Source: Polaromonas glacialis (GTDB taxonomy: Bacteria > Pseudomonadota > Gammaproteobacteria > Burkholderiales > Burkholderiaceae_C). Taken from it: a stretch of 64,000 bases of DNA. Positions 1 to 9,850 of the stretch are shown here, in pieces (position 1 is the first letter of the stretch; each line of letters begins with the position of its first letter). Location of the stretch: contig NZ_KL448323.1 of the NCBI RefSeq assembly GCF_000709345.1, positions 2,548,346 through 2,612,345 of the forward strand. Reading direction: 5' to 3'. The position numbers and the translations under genes are program-made. Below the pieces are notes generated by a model. That model saw only the letters and a list, made by a program, of their open reading frames with translations, did not search any database and was not told the origin of the DNA.

Positions 1-206
1 TAAGGCGACTTCGGAATGAACTTGCTTTTGGTTCCCTGGAGTTCGTCGGCCGGTTGTGCATCGGGCTGGGGGACAGGAATCGTCTTGTTGGTTCCTTCAA
101 GCCCGAAATCCTTGCCCTTGCGCTTCGGCCCGGAACCGGCCTTGGTGGAAGATTTTGGGGCGCCATGCGGATCGTCAGCAATCGGCGAGTCAGGCGTTCG
201 GGTCAT
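1..206 (-). CDS. Hypothetical protein, cut by the window edge
   Basis: The frame opens with ATG at 206 and runs off the left end of the window after 68 codons. The last two visible bases (TA) could begin a stop or a Tyr codon, so the protein may be almost complete. A GAGGGAG ribosome site sits 7-8 bases before the start. The protein is hydrophilic and rich in Pro, Lys, Asp and Gly, with no membrane segment, and looks disordered. It follows the small frame at 219-428 by 12 bases, suggesting co-transcription. I recognise no family. Confidence 0.5.
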   Translation of the reverse strand, partial: MTRTPDSPIADDPHGAPKSSTKAGSGPKRKGKDFGLEGTNKTIPVPQPDAQPADELQGTKSKFIPKSP

Positions 207-218
207 GGCCACGCTCCC

Positions 219-428
219 TCAGGTAATGAAATGACTGCTTTCCTTGCGCGCCAGCGGCAGCCTGTCAGCCACTGGCGACTGGATCGCGCTGCTGTTTCCT
301 TCCACGGTAAACGGCCAGCGGTTCGGCCGTTTGCCAACGCCAAGGCCTGGCCTTTCGCTGCACACGGGCATATCGCGCACGGAGATCGACACACTGGAAT
401 CGGTAAGGCATGAACTATCTTTGGGCAT
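219..428 (-). CDS. Small hypothetical protein (69 aa)
   Basis: An open frame of 69 codons starts at ATG 428 and ends with TGA just before the ribosome site of the gene at 206. The ribosome site for this start is weak (AAGAAAG). The codons look plausible for the genome and the tandem arrangement supports a real gene, but nothing in the protein is recognisable. It has two Cys residues, no membrane segment and no signal peptide. It could be a chance frame. Confidence 0.35.
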   Translation of the reverse strand: MPKDSSCLTDSSVSISVRDMPVCSERPGLGVGKRPNRWPFTVEGNSSAIQSPVADRLPLARKESSHFIT

Positions 429-571
429 GGTGCTTTCTTGCGCAACAGTCAATAGAAGTTCACTTTAAGGTTGCCCTTGCCTGTCCTGTATCGGAATCAA
501 AGGAAACGCACGTAGGACATGGAGCAAGACGGGCTAATCCATTTCTTAGAGAAGCCACGATATCTGCCAGC

Positions 572-1261
572 TTACTGCCCGGAAATCACAGCTCCGGCGC
601 CCGCGTACTTGAGCTGCACAAAGTCCGGTGCATAGTCGATATGCACACCTTCGGCATCGGCAAGCGCTTGCACATCAGCCCATTGCAGGCAACGATAAGT
701 CGGCATCCGGTTGCCCAGGGCGGCCAGGTCATTTGGCGCGGCGGCCGCTATCGTGATGCGCAGCCGGGTGTCGCCTGCGCCGCCTTCCACGCTGACCACC
801 ACACAGGCCGGTTGCTCTACCGCATCGGTCAGGGTGATCAGGCTGGCGGTGAACACGCTGCGAAGCATGCCCTTGGGCAGTTTGGCGACGGCCTCTGTCG
901 CCTGGTTGTCCAGGGAAAAACCGCGAAAGGAAAGCTCGGTCGCCATCAGGCCCAGGGATTCCTCGACCGCGCTGTTCACCGCGATCAGCTCGTTGTCCCT
1001 GGGCGCCAGCCAGGTCATCAGGTTCAGGGACGTGGCGGCGGCTTCGCGCGACAAGGTGGTGAGGGCCTGGGTGTTCTTGGCCAGCTGGGCCATGTCGGGC
1101 GCGGCGGCCTTGATCCGCCTTTCCAGCATGGCCGACATCATGCCGATGGGCTGAAGCGTACCGGCGAGGTTGTGGCGGATGGCTGGCAGCAGCCGGCGCA
1201 TGAGCGCATAGCGGGCCGCCTCGGCAAGACGCTCTTTCAGATGAGGAATTTCGCTGGACAT
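572..1261 (-). CDS. Histidine-kinase-like protein, degenerate
   Basis: A 229-residue protein. Around residues 29-45 it has an H-box-like stretch (RHNLAGTLQPIG) resembling the dimerisation and phosphoacceptor helix of histidine kinases. The C-terminal half has the beta/alpha pattern of a HATPase fold but lacks clear N, G1 and G2 boxes. There is no membrane segment. It may be a signalling scaffold or a phosphotransfer protein related to ChpT-like pseudo-kinases; that is inference. No good ribosome site precedes the ATG. It is divergent from groES, with the heat-shock promoter between them. Confidence 0.6.
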   Translation of the reverse strand: MSSEIPHLKERLAEAARYALMRRLLPAIRHNLAGTLQPIGMMSAMLERRIKAAAPDMAQLAKNTQALTTLSREAAATSLNLMTWLAPRDNELIAVNSAVEESLGLMATELSFRGFSLDNQATEAVAKLPKGMLRSVFTASLITLTDAVEQPACVVVSVEGGAGDTRLRITIAAAAPNDLAALGNRMPTYRCLQWADVQALADAEGVHIDYAPDFVQLKYAGAGAVISGQ

Positions 1262-1443
1262 AAAGGAAAGGCAGAGGGTTTCAATAAATCAGGAATCAGG
1301 GATCAGCGCGGGCAGGAATGCAATAGCGCAACCGCACGACAAAGCCGCCTCGGCAGCAGGCAGTACCGGACAAATAATAGCAGCGGCCGGTGGCCTGGCT
1401 ACTCGCCTGATCACAGGCCGACACATCAATTAAACAGGCAGCC

Positions 1444-1473
1444 CTTGAAAACTGGCACGATTGCCCCTATTAT
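1444..1473 (+). promoter_or_regulatory. Heat-shock (sigma-32 type) promoter of groESL
   Basis: CTTGAAA at 1444-1450, a 13-base spacer, then CCCCTATTA at 1464-1472. This is close to the RpoH consensus (CTTGAAA, CCCCAT-T). The same DNA also reads as a vegetative promoter: TTGAAA 1445-1450, 17 bases, TATTAT 1468-1473. The CIRCE operator begins on the last base of the -10 element, so HrcA binding would block either polymerase. Confidence 0.8.
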
Positions 1474-1499
1474 TAGCACTCGATGGTATGGAGTGCTAA
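1473..1499 (+). promoter_or_regulatory. CIRCE operator (HrcA binding site)
   Basis: TTAGCACTC at 1473-1481, a 9-base spacer, GAGTGCTAA at 1491-1499. Both arms match the CIRCE consensus without a mismatch. CIRCE is the operator of the repressor HrcA and is typical of groESL operons. It overlaps the end of the -10 box and the likely start of transcription. Confidence 0.95.
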
Positions 1500-1590
1500 C
1501 AACATGACACACCACCCAATCGACAGGTAGCCGCCTTTTTGCGGCTGCGCTTGAATTTCAAAACTATTGTTACAAAACAAGGAGCTTTTC

Positions 1591-1881
1591 ATGAATCTTC
1601 GTCCTTTGCACGACCGCGTGATTGTCAAACGCGTGGAAAACGAAACCAAAACCGCCTCCGGCATCGTGATTCCGGACAGCGCCGCTGAAAAGCCAGATCA
1701 GGGCGAAGTGCTGGCCGTCGGTCCAGGCAAGAAAAATGACAAGGGCGAACTCGGTGCGATGGCTGTCAAGGTCGGCGACCGTGTCTTGTTCGGCAAGTAC
1801 AGCGGCCAGACCGTCAAGGTCGATGGCGACGAACTGCTGGTCATGAAGGAAGAAGACCTGTTCGCAGTGGTCGAGAAGTAA
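1591..1881 (+). CDS. groES: Co-chaperonin GroES
   Basis: A 96-residue protein of the usual GroES length, opening [14 protein letters not shown]. It forms the heptameric lid of the GroEL folding chamber in the cytoplasm. The mobile loop (residues around 16-32, [14 protein letters not shown]) and the dome region are present. The start is fixed by an AAGGAG ribosome site at 1579-1584; an in-frame upstream start at 1567 is ignored. It is the first gene of the groESL operon, about 90 bases after the CIRCE operator. Confidence 0.98.
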   Translation: MNLRPLHDRVIVKRVENETKTASGIVIPDSAAEKPDQGEVLAVGPGKKNDKGELGAMAVKVGDRVLFGKYSGQTVKVDGDELLVMKEEDLFAVVEK

Positions 1882-1899
1882 TTCACCCGCTCCAATATT

Positions 1900-1954
1900 G
1901 CTACTTATTTAATAGCTGCCCATACACGCTGGACGTGCGCAAGCAGCTTATTTC
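1900..1954 (+). repeat. Dispersed repeat, family B, copy in the groES-groEL spacer
   Basis: A palindromic head (GCTAC, 7 bases, ATAGC at 1900-1916) is followed by a core with CGCTG and TGCGCA and a tail containing CTTATTTC. It matches the other family B copies in order and spacing. It occupies most of the 100-base spacer between groES and groEL. Confidence 0.65.
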
Positions 1955-1969
1955 ATTCATAAATCTTAA

Positions 1970-3631
<1,662 letters not shown>

Positions 3632-3674
3632 TGTCCGGCCTGGCCAGGCTTTGATCCTGGCCATCCAGCCCGCC

Positions 3675-3710
3675 AAAAGCCCCGCAGCGCCAAGCTGCGG
3701 GGCTTTTTTT
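3675..3710 (+). terminator. Rho-independent terminator of groESL
   Basis: The stem GCCCCGCAG/CTGCGGGGC has a short loop and is followed by seven T. The stop codon of the opposing sensor kinase gene lies inside the T run, and the 5' side carries four A, so the hairpin may stop transcription from both sides. Confidence 0.9.
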
Positions 3711-5187
3711 ATGCCAGCTGAAAAGAAAACACGGCGCCCTTTTCAGCGCGCTGCAGCAGCGCAATGTCGCTGCCATGGAGTTGCAAAATACGTTTGACAA
3801 TCACCAGCCCGAGTCCGCCGGCCCGCCCGCCCGCCGACGTAAACATCGGACGCATAAAGAGCCCCTGGTGCAGTTCGTCCGGAATGCCCGGCCCCGTGTC
3901 GCTGACTTCAACCCGCACACCTTTCCCTTCGGCACGCAACTGCACCACGATTTCACCGCCCTCGGGCGTATGGCGTATGGCGTTGTCCAGCAGATTGGTG
4001 AGCACCCGCTCGATCAGGCCAAAATCAGCCGTGACCGCCGGCAAGCCCGGCGCGATATCAGCCACCAGCCGCTGACGCCGAGCCTCTGAAGCCAACCCGA
4101 ACTTCTGAAAGACATCCTGAATCAGATCGGCCAGCGCGAAGCTTTCCATCTCCGGCTGGACCACCCCGTACTCCAGCCGGGCCAGTTCAAACAGTTCTTG
4201 CGCCAGGCGCCCGACCTTGCGGCTCTGGCCGAGTGCTATCTCAAGATAGCGGCGGCGGTCAGCTTCTCCCAGCGTGTCGGCCTTTATCAGCAAGGTTTCA
4301 AGATAGCCATGCAGGGAAGTGAGCGGTGTGCGAAGGTCATGCGATATGTTGGCGAACAGTTCACGTCGCTGCTGATCCTGAGCCGTCAATTCGTGCCACT
4401 GCTCGGCGATACGCTGGGTCATCCCCGCAAAAGATTTGCCCAAGGTGGAAATTTCGTCGCTGCCTTCGCACGCTTGCGCCAGCGCGGGTGCAGCGCCATC
4501 CAGCGCCGCCAGACCATCGGTTTGCAGGTGGCGCACTGCATCCGATAGCTGGCGCAAGGGACGCGTGATCAGGTGAAAAGCCGCCAGCCCCGCCAGCAAG
4601 CCCAGCAGCGTCACCAGCCCCATGGACCAGAGCGTTGAACGCAGCACGCTGTCGGCCGACAGCTTGGCAGCCAGGGTGTCGCGCTCTTCGCCGAACAACA
4701 CGACATAGACATAACCTGCATTACGCCCATTCACTTTGAGCGGCGCAGCGCTGAATACTTTTCGCGAACCAGGGCTGCGCGGATCGTCGCCAAAAACCGG
4801 CAATGGCGCGCCGGCCAGCAGGCGCAGCACAGGCGCCATATCGACTCGGCCCCGTTTCAGATGCCCAGGCGGTGCGGCCTGCGCCTGAATACGCCCATCA
4901 GGCGCCAGCAGATAGACCTCAACGCTGGGATTGACCGCCATCAGCTTGTCAAACAGGTCACGCACTGCGACCTCGTTTAGACCTCCCTGCTCTATCAAAG
5001 TCGAGTTTTCGGCAATGTGCGCAGCCAGGCCCATGGAAAGGCGCTGGGTCAATTCTTCTTCATACTGACTATGGGCTCTGGTCTGCAGCCAGACCGACGC
5101 GCCGCAACAAGCCAGCAGCAACACGGTAAAAACGACAGACAAACGCTGGGAAAGTGAAAGGCCGCCAAGCTTCATGGCGGTTTTCAT
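3709..5187 (-). CDS. Two-component sensor histidine kinase
   Basis: A 492-residue inner-membrane kinase. A first membrane segment lies at about 17-34, a periplasmic domain follows to about 180, and a second membrane segment (GLVTLLGLLAGLAAF) leads into a HAMP linker. The phosphoacceptor box ISHDLRTPLTSLHGYL is near residue 285. The HATPase N box (NLLDNAIRHTPEGG) and G1 box (DTGPGIP) are intact. The layout is that of the CpxA/BaeS class. Its ATG overlaps the TGA of the regulator gene upstream by four bases (ATGA), so the pair is translationally coupled. The signal is unknown. Confidence 0.93.
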   Translation of the reverse strand: MKTAMKLGGLSLSQRLSVVFTVLLLACCGASVWLQTRAHSQYEEELTQRLSMGLAAHIAENSTLIEQGGLNEVAVRDLFDKLMAVNPSVEVYLLAPDGRIQAQAAPPGHLKRGRVDMAPVLRLLAGAPLPVFGDDPRSPGSRKVFSAAPLKVNGRNAGYVYVVLFGEERDTLAAKLSADSVLRSTLWSMGLVTLLGLLAGLAAFHLITRPLRQLSDAVRHLQTDGLAALDGAAPALAQACEGSDEISTLGKSFAGMTQRIAEQWHELTAQDQQRRELFANISHDLRTPLTSLHGYLETLLIKADTLGEADRRRYLEIALGQSRKVGRLAQELFELARLEYGVVQPEMESFALADLIQDVFQKFGLASEARRQRLVADIAPGLPAVTADFGLIERVLTNLLDNAIRHTPEGGEIVVQLRAEGKGVRVEVSDTGPGIPDELHQGLFMRPMFTSAGGRAGGLGLVIVKRILQLHGSDIALLQRAEKGAVFSFQLA

Positions 5188-5909
5188 GATGCCGTCGCGG
5201 ATGGGGTGTCAGCCACCAGCTTGTAACCGCGCCCCCATACCGTGAGAATGCGACGGGGTTCCGCTACATTGGCTTCTACCTTGATACGCAGGCGGTTGAT
5301 GTGGGTGTTGACCGTATGTTCATAGCCATCGTGCTGATAGCCCCAGACCTGGTTGAGCAGGTCGAGCCGCGAAAAGACCCGTCCCGGGTGACGTGCAAAA
5401 AAATACAGCAGATCGAACTCACGGGGCGTGAGTTCGATCGGCTTGCCGTCCACCTCTACCGCACGTTCGAGCGGGTCGATGCAGAGGTTGCCAAAATCGA
5501 TGCGGCCCGATCCTGCACGCGCAATGCGGGCCATGGCGTCCGTGCGCCGCAACAGCGCACGCACACGCGCAACGAGTTCCAGTAAGGAAAAAGGCTTGGT
5601 AAGGTAATCGTCTGCACCCAGTTCCAGTCCCAGGATACGGTGTACTTCACTGGAGCGGGCGCTGGTGATGATGATGGGCGTGTAGCGCGTCATCGCGCGG
5701 GCGCGGCGGCAGATTTCCAGGCCATCGACGCCTGGAAGCATGACATCGAGCACCAGGGCATCCCAGTGACCGCCCTCCAGCTCACGCAAGCCCGCATGCC
5801 CGTCAGCCGCATGAACCACCGTAAAACCCTCGTCGCACAGGTGCATGCGCAAAAGTTCGGCAATGTGGGGGTCATCCTCAACAATCAAAACGCGTTTGGC
5901 AGGGTCCAT
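5184..5909 (-). CDS. OmpR/PhoB-family response regulator
   Basis: A 241-residue regulator. The receiver domain (1-122) has the acidic pair D12/D13, phosphoacceptor D55 (VLDVMLPGVDGLE) and the KPF lysine near residue 105. A winged-helix DNA-binding domain (about 140-232) has ELTPREFDLL and the helix VNTHINRLRIKVE. It is first in a two-gene operon with the sensor kinase. It lies back to back with the cytochrome b561-like gene, 98 bases apart. The target genes are unknown; the adjacent redox genes are a reasonable guess. Confidence 0.94.
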   Translation of the reverse strand: MDPAKRVLIVEDDPHIAELLRMHLCDEGFTVVHAADGHAGLRELEGGHWDALVLDVMLPGVDGLEICRRARAMTRYTPIIITSARSSEVHRILGLELGADDYLTKPFSLLELVARVRALLRRTDAMARIARAGSGRIDFGNLCIDPLERAVEVDGKPIELTPREFDLLYFFARHPGRVFSRLDLLNQVWGYQHDGYEHTVNTHINRLRIKVEANVAEPRRILTVWGRGYKLVADTPSATAS

Positions 5910-6007
5910 AACCGGAAATTATCACGGCATCCACGTTTTTTAGTCATCACGATTAATTGAACATTTGGTGATGAATCCGCCATGGAACCCGCCGAATAAT
6001 CGGCCCC

Positions 6008-6637
6008 ATGAAACCAAACATCAATGCAGCAGACAGGGCGCCCATCCACCCGCTGTGGATGCGCATCACCCATTGGCTCAACGCCCTTGCGGTGCTGGTG
6101 ATGGTGGCAAGCGGCTGGCGCATCTATAACGCGTCGCCGTTTTTCCCTTTCAGTATTCCGTCCGAACTGACTCTGGGCGGCTGGCTCGGCGGCGCTTTGC
6201 AGTGGCATTTTGCCGCCATGTGGCTGCTGGCCGCCAATGGCCTTGCCTACCTGATGCTGAACATTGCAAGCGGCCGCCTGTTCCGCAAATTTTTTCCATT
6301 GTCGGTGTCGGCCATCGTGCGCGACGCCCTCGCCGCACTGCATGGCCACCTTTCGCATGCCGACCCGCGCCAGTACAACAGCGTGCAGCGCTTTGCCTAC
6401 CTGTTCGTGATGCTTGACATCGTGCTGCTGGTGCTGTCGGGACTGGTGCTGTGGAAGTCGGTCCAGTTCGGCTTCCTGCGCGAGCTGCTGGGCGGCTATG
6501 AATTTGCCCGCCGGATTCACTTTTTTGCCATGGCCGCCCTGGTTGCTTTTATTGCCGTGCATCTGGTCATGGTGGCGCTGGTTCCCCGAACGCTGCTCAC
6601 CATGCTGAGCAGCGGCCGCACACGAAAGACGGTATGA
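6008..6637 (+). CDS. Cytochrome b561-like membrane protein (redox partner of molybdoprotein)
   Basis: A 209-residue protein with about four membrane segments and membrane-placed His residues (RITHWLNAL near 20, LQWHFAAMWLL near 65, RRIHFFAMAAL near 165, AVHLVMV near 182) suited to two b hemes. It resembles the b-type cytochrome subunits of Ni-Fe hydrogenases and of molybdoprotein systems. Its stop overlaps the start of the next gene (ATGA), which strongly suggests that the two products form an electron-transfer pair at the inner membrane. Confidence 0.85.
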   Translation: MKPNINAADRAPIHPLWMRITHWLNALAVLVMVASGWRIYNASPFFPFSIPSELTLGGWLGGALQWHFAAMWLLAANGLAYLMLNIASGRLFRKFFPLSVSAIVRDALAALHGHLSHADPRQYNSVQRFAYLFVMLDIVLLVLSGLVLWKSVQFGFLRELLGGYEFARRIHFFAMAALVAFIAVHLVMVALVPRTLLTMLSSGRTRKTV

Positions 6638-7425
6638 AAATCATTCAACGCCCACCCCTTGCCGGCATCGACAGCGATGCCGCCCTGGCCGAAGCACGCA
6701 AACTGATCGGCAGGCGCATCGAGCAGCCGGCGCGCCGTGCGTTCTTGCAGCGTTCGCTGACGCTGGGCGGCCTGTCGCTGCTGAGCGGCTGCAGCATCAC
6801 CGACAACGACAGTGTTGAAGTGGCGCTGACGCGAATGTCGCGCTTCAATGACACGGTGCAAGGCTGGATTTTCGACCCCAGGCAGCTGGCGCCTACGTAT
6901 CCGGAATCCATGATCACGCGGCCTTTCCCCTTCAATGCCTACTACAGCGAAGACGAGGTGCGTGAAGTTGACGAGGCCAGCTATAAGCTTGAAGTCACCG
7001 GCCTGGTGGCCGACAGGCGCAGTTGGACGCTGGCTGAACTTCGCGCCCTGCCCCAGCAGGACCAGGTCACGCGGCACATCTGCGTCGAGGGCTGGAGCGC
7101 CATCGGCAAATGGGGCGGCATTCACTTTGCCTCTTTTTTAAAGCGCATTGGCGCCGACACCAGTGCGAAGTACATCGGCTTCAAATGCGCCGACGATTAT
7201 TTCACCAGCATCGACATGCCGACCGCCTTGCACCCGCAGACGCTGCTCACGCTGAGCTACGACGGGCAACCCCTGCCGCCAAAATACGGCTTCCCGATGA
7301 AGCTGCGCATGCCGACCAAGCTGGGCTACAAAAATCCGAAATACATCAAGGCGATGTTCGTCACCAACACCTACCCTGGCGGCTATTGGGAAGACCAGGG
7401 CTACAACTGGTTCGGCGGCAGTTGA
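6634..7425 (+). CDS. MsrP/sulfite-oxidase-like molybdopterin protein
   Basis: A 263-residue protein of the oxidoreductase molybdopterin-binding family. The N-terminal region has an RR pair (residues 34-35, ARRAFLQRS) before a hydrophobic stretch, as in Tat signals, and a lipobox-like LLSGC (Cys53). C150 in the motif RHICVEGWSAIGKWGG is the expected molybdenum ligand. It likely acts in the periplasm and may be anchored there. The overlapping cytochrome gene plays the part that MsrQ plays for MsrP, but its fold looks different, so the substrate may not be methionine sulfoxide. Confidence 0.85.
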   Translation: MKIIQRPPLAGIDSDAALAEARKLIGRRIEQPARRAFLQRSLTLGGLSLLSGCSITDNDSVEVALTRMSRFNDTVQGWIFDPRQLAPTYPESMITRPFPFNAYYSEDEVREVDEASYKLEVTGLVADRRSWTLAELRALPQQDQVTRHICVEGWSAIGKWGGIHFASFLKRIGADTSAKYIGFKCADDYFTSIDMPTALHPQTLLTLSYDGQPLPPKYGFPMKLRMPTKLGYKNPKYIKAMFVTNTYPGGYWEDQGYNWFGGS

Positions 7426-7512
7426 GCACTTTGAAGGCTCAACACTGTTGATACGTGCGGCACGCGTTCATCCCGGACGCGGCCATCTGAAAACGACTCT
7501 TAAGGAACTGAA

Positions 7513-7797
7513 ATGAACAAGCTCTCTGCAACCCTCCTGGCCACCTGCATGATCATCGCCTCCGTTTCGGCCTTTGCCGCGGACGAGATGAAAAAAGATG
7601 CCATGGGCAAAGACGCCATGACGAAGGATTCGATGAGCAAGGATCACATGGCCAAGGACTCGATGGCCAAGGATCACATGGCCAAGGACAACATGAAGAA
7701 AGGCGCCATGAAAAAGGACACCATGGCTAAGGATGCCATGGGCAAGGACGCCATGTCCAAAGATGACGCCATGAAAAAAGACGAAATGAAAAAGTGA
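7513..7797 (+). CDS. Pentapeptide MXKDX-repeat exported protein
   Basis: A 94-residue protein. A signal peptide (residues 1-23, cleavage after SAFA) is followed by about 14 tandem five-residue units of the form D-x-M-x-K covering nearly the whole mature chain. This is the layout of the MXKDX pentapeptide-repeat family of betaproteobacteria; its function is not known to me. The repeats are very rich in Met, Lys and Asp. It starts 87 bases after the molybdoprotein gene and 30 bases before the dipZ-like gene, so it probably belongs to an envelope redox operon. The ribosome site TTAAGGAACTGAA precedes the ATG. Confidence 0.85.
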   Translation: MNKLSATLLATCMIIASVSAFAADEMKKDAMGKDAMTKDSMSKDHMAKDSMAKDHMAKDNMKKGAMKKDTMAKDAMGKDAMSKDDAMKKDEMKK

Positions 7798-7827
7798 TTT
7801 CGACAGCGCTCTGACCCAAGGTTCCAC

Positions 7828-9135
7828 ATGATTTTCTACCTCCTGTCGTATCTTGGCGGCGCGCTGACTATCCTTGCGCCCTGCATACTGCCGGTACTGC
7901 CCTTTGTTTTCGCACGGGTTGACCGGCCCTTCATGAAAAGCGGCCTGCCCTTGCTGGGTGGAATGGCATTGACTTTCGCGGCGGTGGGAACACTGGCCGC
8001 CGTTGCGGGTAACTGGGCCGTGCAAGCCAACCAGTACGGCCGACTGGCCGCGCTGGCACTGCTCTCGCTCATGGGCCTGGCATTGATTGCGCCGCTTTGG
8101 GCAGAACGGTTGGGGCGGCCAGTCGTGGCGCTGGGTTCGCGCTTTTCCAGCGCGGCATCGAAAGCCGGCGGCAGCGCGGAAAACTCCGTGCTACCGGCAT
8201 TTTTTACAGGCATGGCCACCGGCCTCCTCTGGGCCCCGTGCGCGGGCCCCATCCTCGGCCTGATCCTGACCGGCGCGGCGATCGAAGGCCCGAGCCTGCG
8301 CACTTCCCTGCTGCTGCTGGCCTATGCGGCTGGCGCCGTGAGTTCACTGGCGCTGGCGCTGCTTGCCGGCAACCAGGTCTTCAGCACCCTCAAGCGCTCG
8401 CTCGGCATGGGCGAGTGGGTTCGCAAGGGGCTGGGCGTGGCAGTGATCGCAGGGGTGACGGCAGTAGCGCTGGGCCTGGACACCGGCTTGCTGGCGCAAC
8501 TCCCGTCGGGCAGCGGCGCATCGGTAGAAAAAAGCCTGTTTCAATGGCTGGCACCGCGGCCAGAAGAACATATCCCGATGGCTGCCATTGGTTCGCAAAA
8601 GCAGGGTGGCGCCGACGCCGGCCGGTTCATCAAGGTTCAGGCGCGCCAGACCTTGCCACCGCTCAACTTGCTTGTGGAAGGCAAGATGCCACCGATCAGC
8701 GGCGCTGTCGAGTGGCTCAATTCGCCACCTCTCACAGCGGAAGAACTGCGCGGCAAAGTGGTGCTGATCGATTTCTGGACTTTTGGCTGCATCAACTGCC
8801 GCAATGCCCTGCCTTATGTGCGGGAGTGGCACCGCAAGTACAAAGACCAGGGGTTGGTCGTGATCGGGGTGCATTCCCCTGAGTTTGCTTACGAGAAAAA
8901 CATCAGCAATGTGAAGCGCGCACTCGGTGATCTGGGTATTGTGTTTCCGGTCGCGGTTGACAACAACTTTGCGATCTGGCGCGCGTTCAACAACAAGTAT
9001 TGGCCAGCGCATTATTTCGTCGATGCCCAAGGCCGAATTCGCTTTCATCACTTTGGCGAAGGCGAGTACGAAAAATCAGAACAAGTCATCCAGCAGCTAC
9101 TGGAAGAAGCCCGAAAGCAGGCAAAACCGGTGTGA
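7828..9135 (+). CDS. DipZ-like thiol-disulfide transporter with thioredoxin domain
   Basis: A 435-residue protein. The N-terminal half (about 1-235) is a CcdA/DsbD-type membrane domain with conserved Cys in LAPCILPVLPF and WAPCAGPILG. The C-terminal part (about 270-435) is a thioredoxin-like domain with the active site FGCINCRNALP. This layout moves electrons across the inner membrane to periplasmic thiols. The protein lies next to a molybdoprotein and a Met-rich exported protein, which fits a role in keeping envelope proteins reduced. A small terminator follows about 250 bases later. Confidence 0.88.
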   Translation: MIFYLLSYLGGALTILAPCILPVLPFVFARVDRPFMKSGLPLLGGMALTFAAVGTLAAVAGNWAVQANQYGRLAALALLSLMGLALIAPLWAERLGRPVVALGSRFSSAASKAGGSAENSVLPAFFTGMATGLLWAPCAGPILGLILTGAAIEGPSLRTSLLLLAYAAGAVSSLALALLAGNQVFSTLKRSLGMGEWVRKGLGVAVIAGVTAVALGLDTGLLAQLPSGSGASVEKSLFQWLAPRPEEHIPMAAIGSQKQGGADAGRFIKVQARQTLPPLNLLVEGKMPPISGAVEWLNSPPLTAEELRGKVVLIDFWTFGCINCRNALPYVREWHRKYKDQGLVVIGVHSPEFAYEKNISNVKRALGDLGIVFPVAVDNNFAIWRAFNNKYWPAHYFVDAQGRIRFHHFGEGEYEKSEQVIQQLLEEARKQAKPV

Positions 9136-9152
9136 CGCCCTTTGCGTACCTT

Positions 9153-9178
9153 CTGGATTCCCGCCTGCGGGAATGACG
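9153..9178. repeat. Short palindrome, possible dispersed repeat
   Basis: ATTCCCGC, two bases, GCGGGAAT at 9157-9174 form a perfect inverted repeat inside a longer CTGG...TGACG context. Sequences of this shape are commonly dispersed between genes in proteobacteria. It lies just after the dipZ-like stop and may act as a processing hairpin; no T run follows. Confidence 0.45.
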
Positions 9179-9303
9179 GCGTGGCTTGAACTTTGCGCGC
9201 CATACATGGCGACGTTTGCAAGTCAGGGAGGCACCGCTCTGACCAGCAAACAAATTTTTCAGCATAAAAAATGCCGTTTTCGCATGCTGTATATGTGCAA
9301 TCA

Positions 9304-9320
9304 GCTATTTATTCAATAGC
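9304..9320 (+). repeat. Family B repeat, head only
   Basis: GCTATTTATTCAATAGC is the palindromic head of family B, but the core and tail that should follow are not recognisable. It lies in the 305-base gap between the dipZ-like gene and the DUF805 gene, which otherwise contains a terminator and a short palindrome. Confidence 0.4.
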
Positions 9321-9380
9321 AAAAAAGCTGAATTTCCTGCATGCTGCAATTGCCAGTCAAACGGGTTTTGCTCTAAAGAC

Positions 9381-9417
9381 AGGGCCACAGCGAGCAAGCG
9401 TTGGGGCCCTTTTTTTA
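9381..9417 (+). terminator. Probable rho-independent terminator
   Basis: AGGGCC at 9381-9386 pairs with GGCCCT at 9405-9410 around an imperfect inner stem, followed by seven T. It would end transcription from the dipZ-like operon. Confidence 0.55.
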
Positions 9418-9440
9418 GGGATGGCCGAAAACCGAAAACG

Positions 9441-9770
9441 TCAGGCCAGGTTGGAGCCGTAGCTGCTGACGTTATCTTCCGTGGGTTGGACCCACCAGTA
9501 AATCAGCACAAGGAATCCGATTCCCGAGATCATCAGGAGCTGCCACCAGCCGCTCTTGCCAATGTCGTGAAGCCGGCGTGCGCCGACTGCCAGCGCCGGC
9601 AGCAGCAGGGCCAGGCTGACCAGGCCGCTCAGTTTTTCACTGAGCATGGACGCCGCCGCCGATGCCAGCACCTGAAACAGAAAAAACCACCAGAATTCCG
9701 ACCGCGAGGCGCGCCCCGAAAACGTTGCATAGTTGCTCAGGCAGCTGGAAATGGCTTGGCCAAAATTCAT
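9441..9770 (-). CDS. DUF805-family membrane protein
   Basis: A 109-residue inner-membrane protein with three to four hydrophobic segments. The signature of DUF805 is visible: FSGRASRSEFWWFFLFQ near the N-terminus, then ARRLHDIGKSGWWQLL. The ATG at 9770 is chosen because GAGGAA lies eight bases upstream; an in-frame ATG 30 bases earlier has no such site. The function of the family is unknown. Confidence 0.85.
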   Translation of the reverse strand: MNFGQAISSCLSNYATFSGRASRSEFWWFFLFQVLASAAASMLSEKLSGLVSLALLLPALAVGARRLHDIGKSGWWQLLMISGIGFLVLIYWWVQPTEDNVSSYGSNLA

Positions 9771-9850
9771 GGATTTTTCCTCAGGATGGATGCGGGGCAA
9801 TTCCCCGCGCGATGATATGCCAGACCACAGGAGGCGCCGCCTGCCAATCC

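Noticed and set aside
410..1507. Open frame of 365 codons on the plus strand over the kinase-like gene
   Set aside because: It is the shadow of the minus-strand gene, lacks domain features and would run through the groESL promoter.
7580..7795. CRISPR-like or satellite DNA
   Set aside because: The periodicity of 15 bases comes from the translated MXKDX units, which vary at the third codon positions. There are no spacers.
9136..9440. Possible small gene in the gap after the dipZ-like gene
   Set aside because: The gap is explained by a short palindrome, a family B head and a terminator. The open frames are short and unremarkable.
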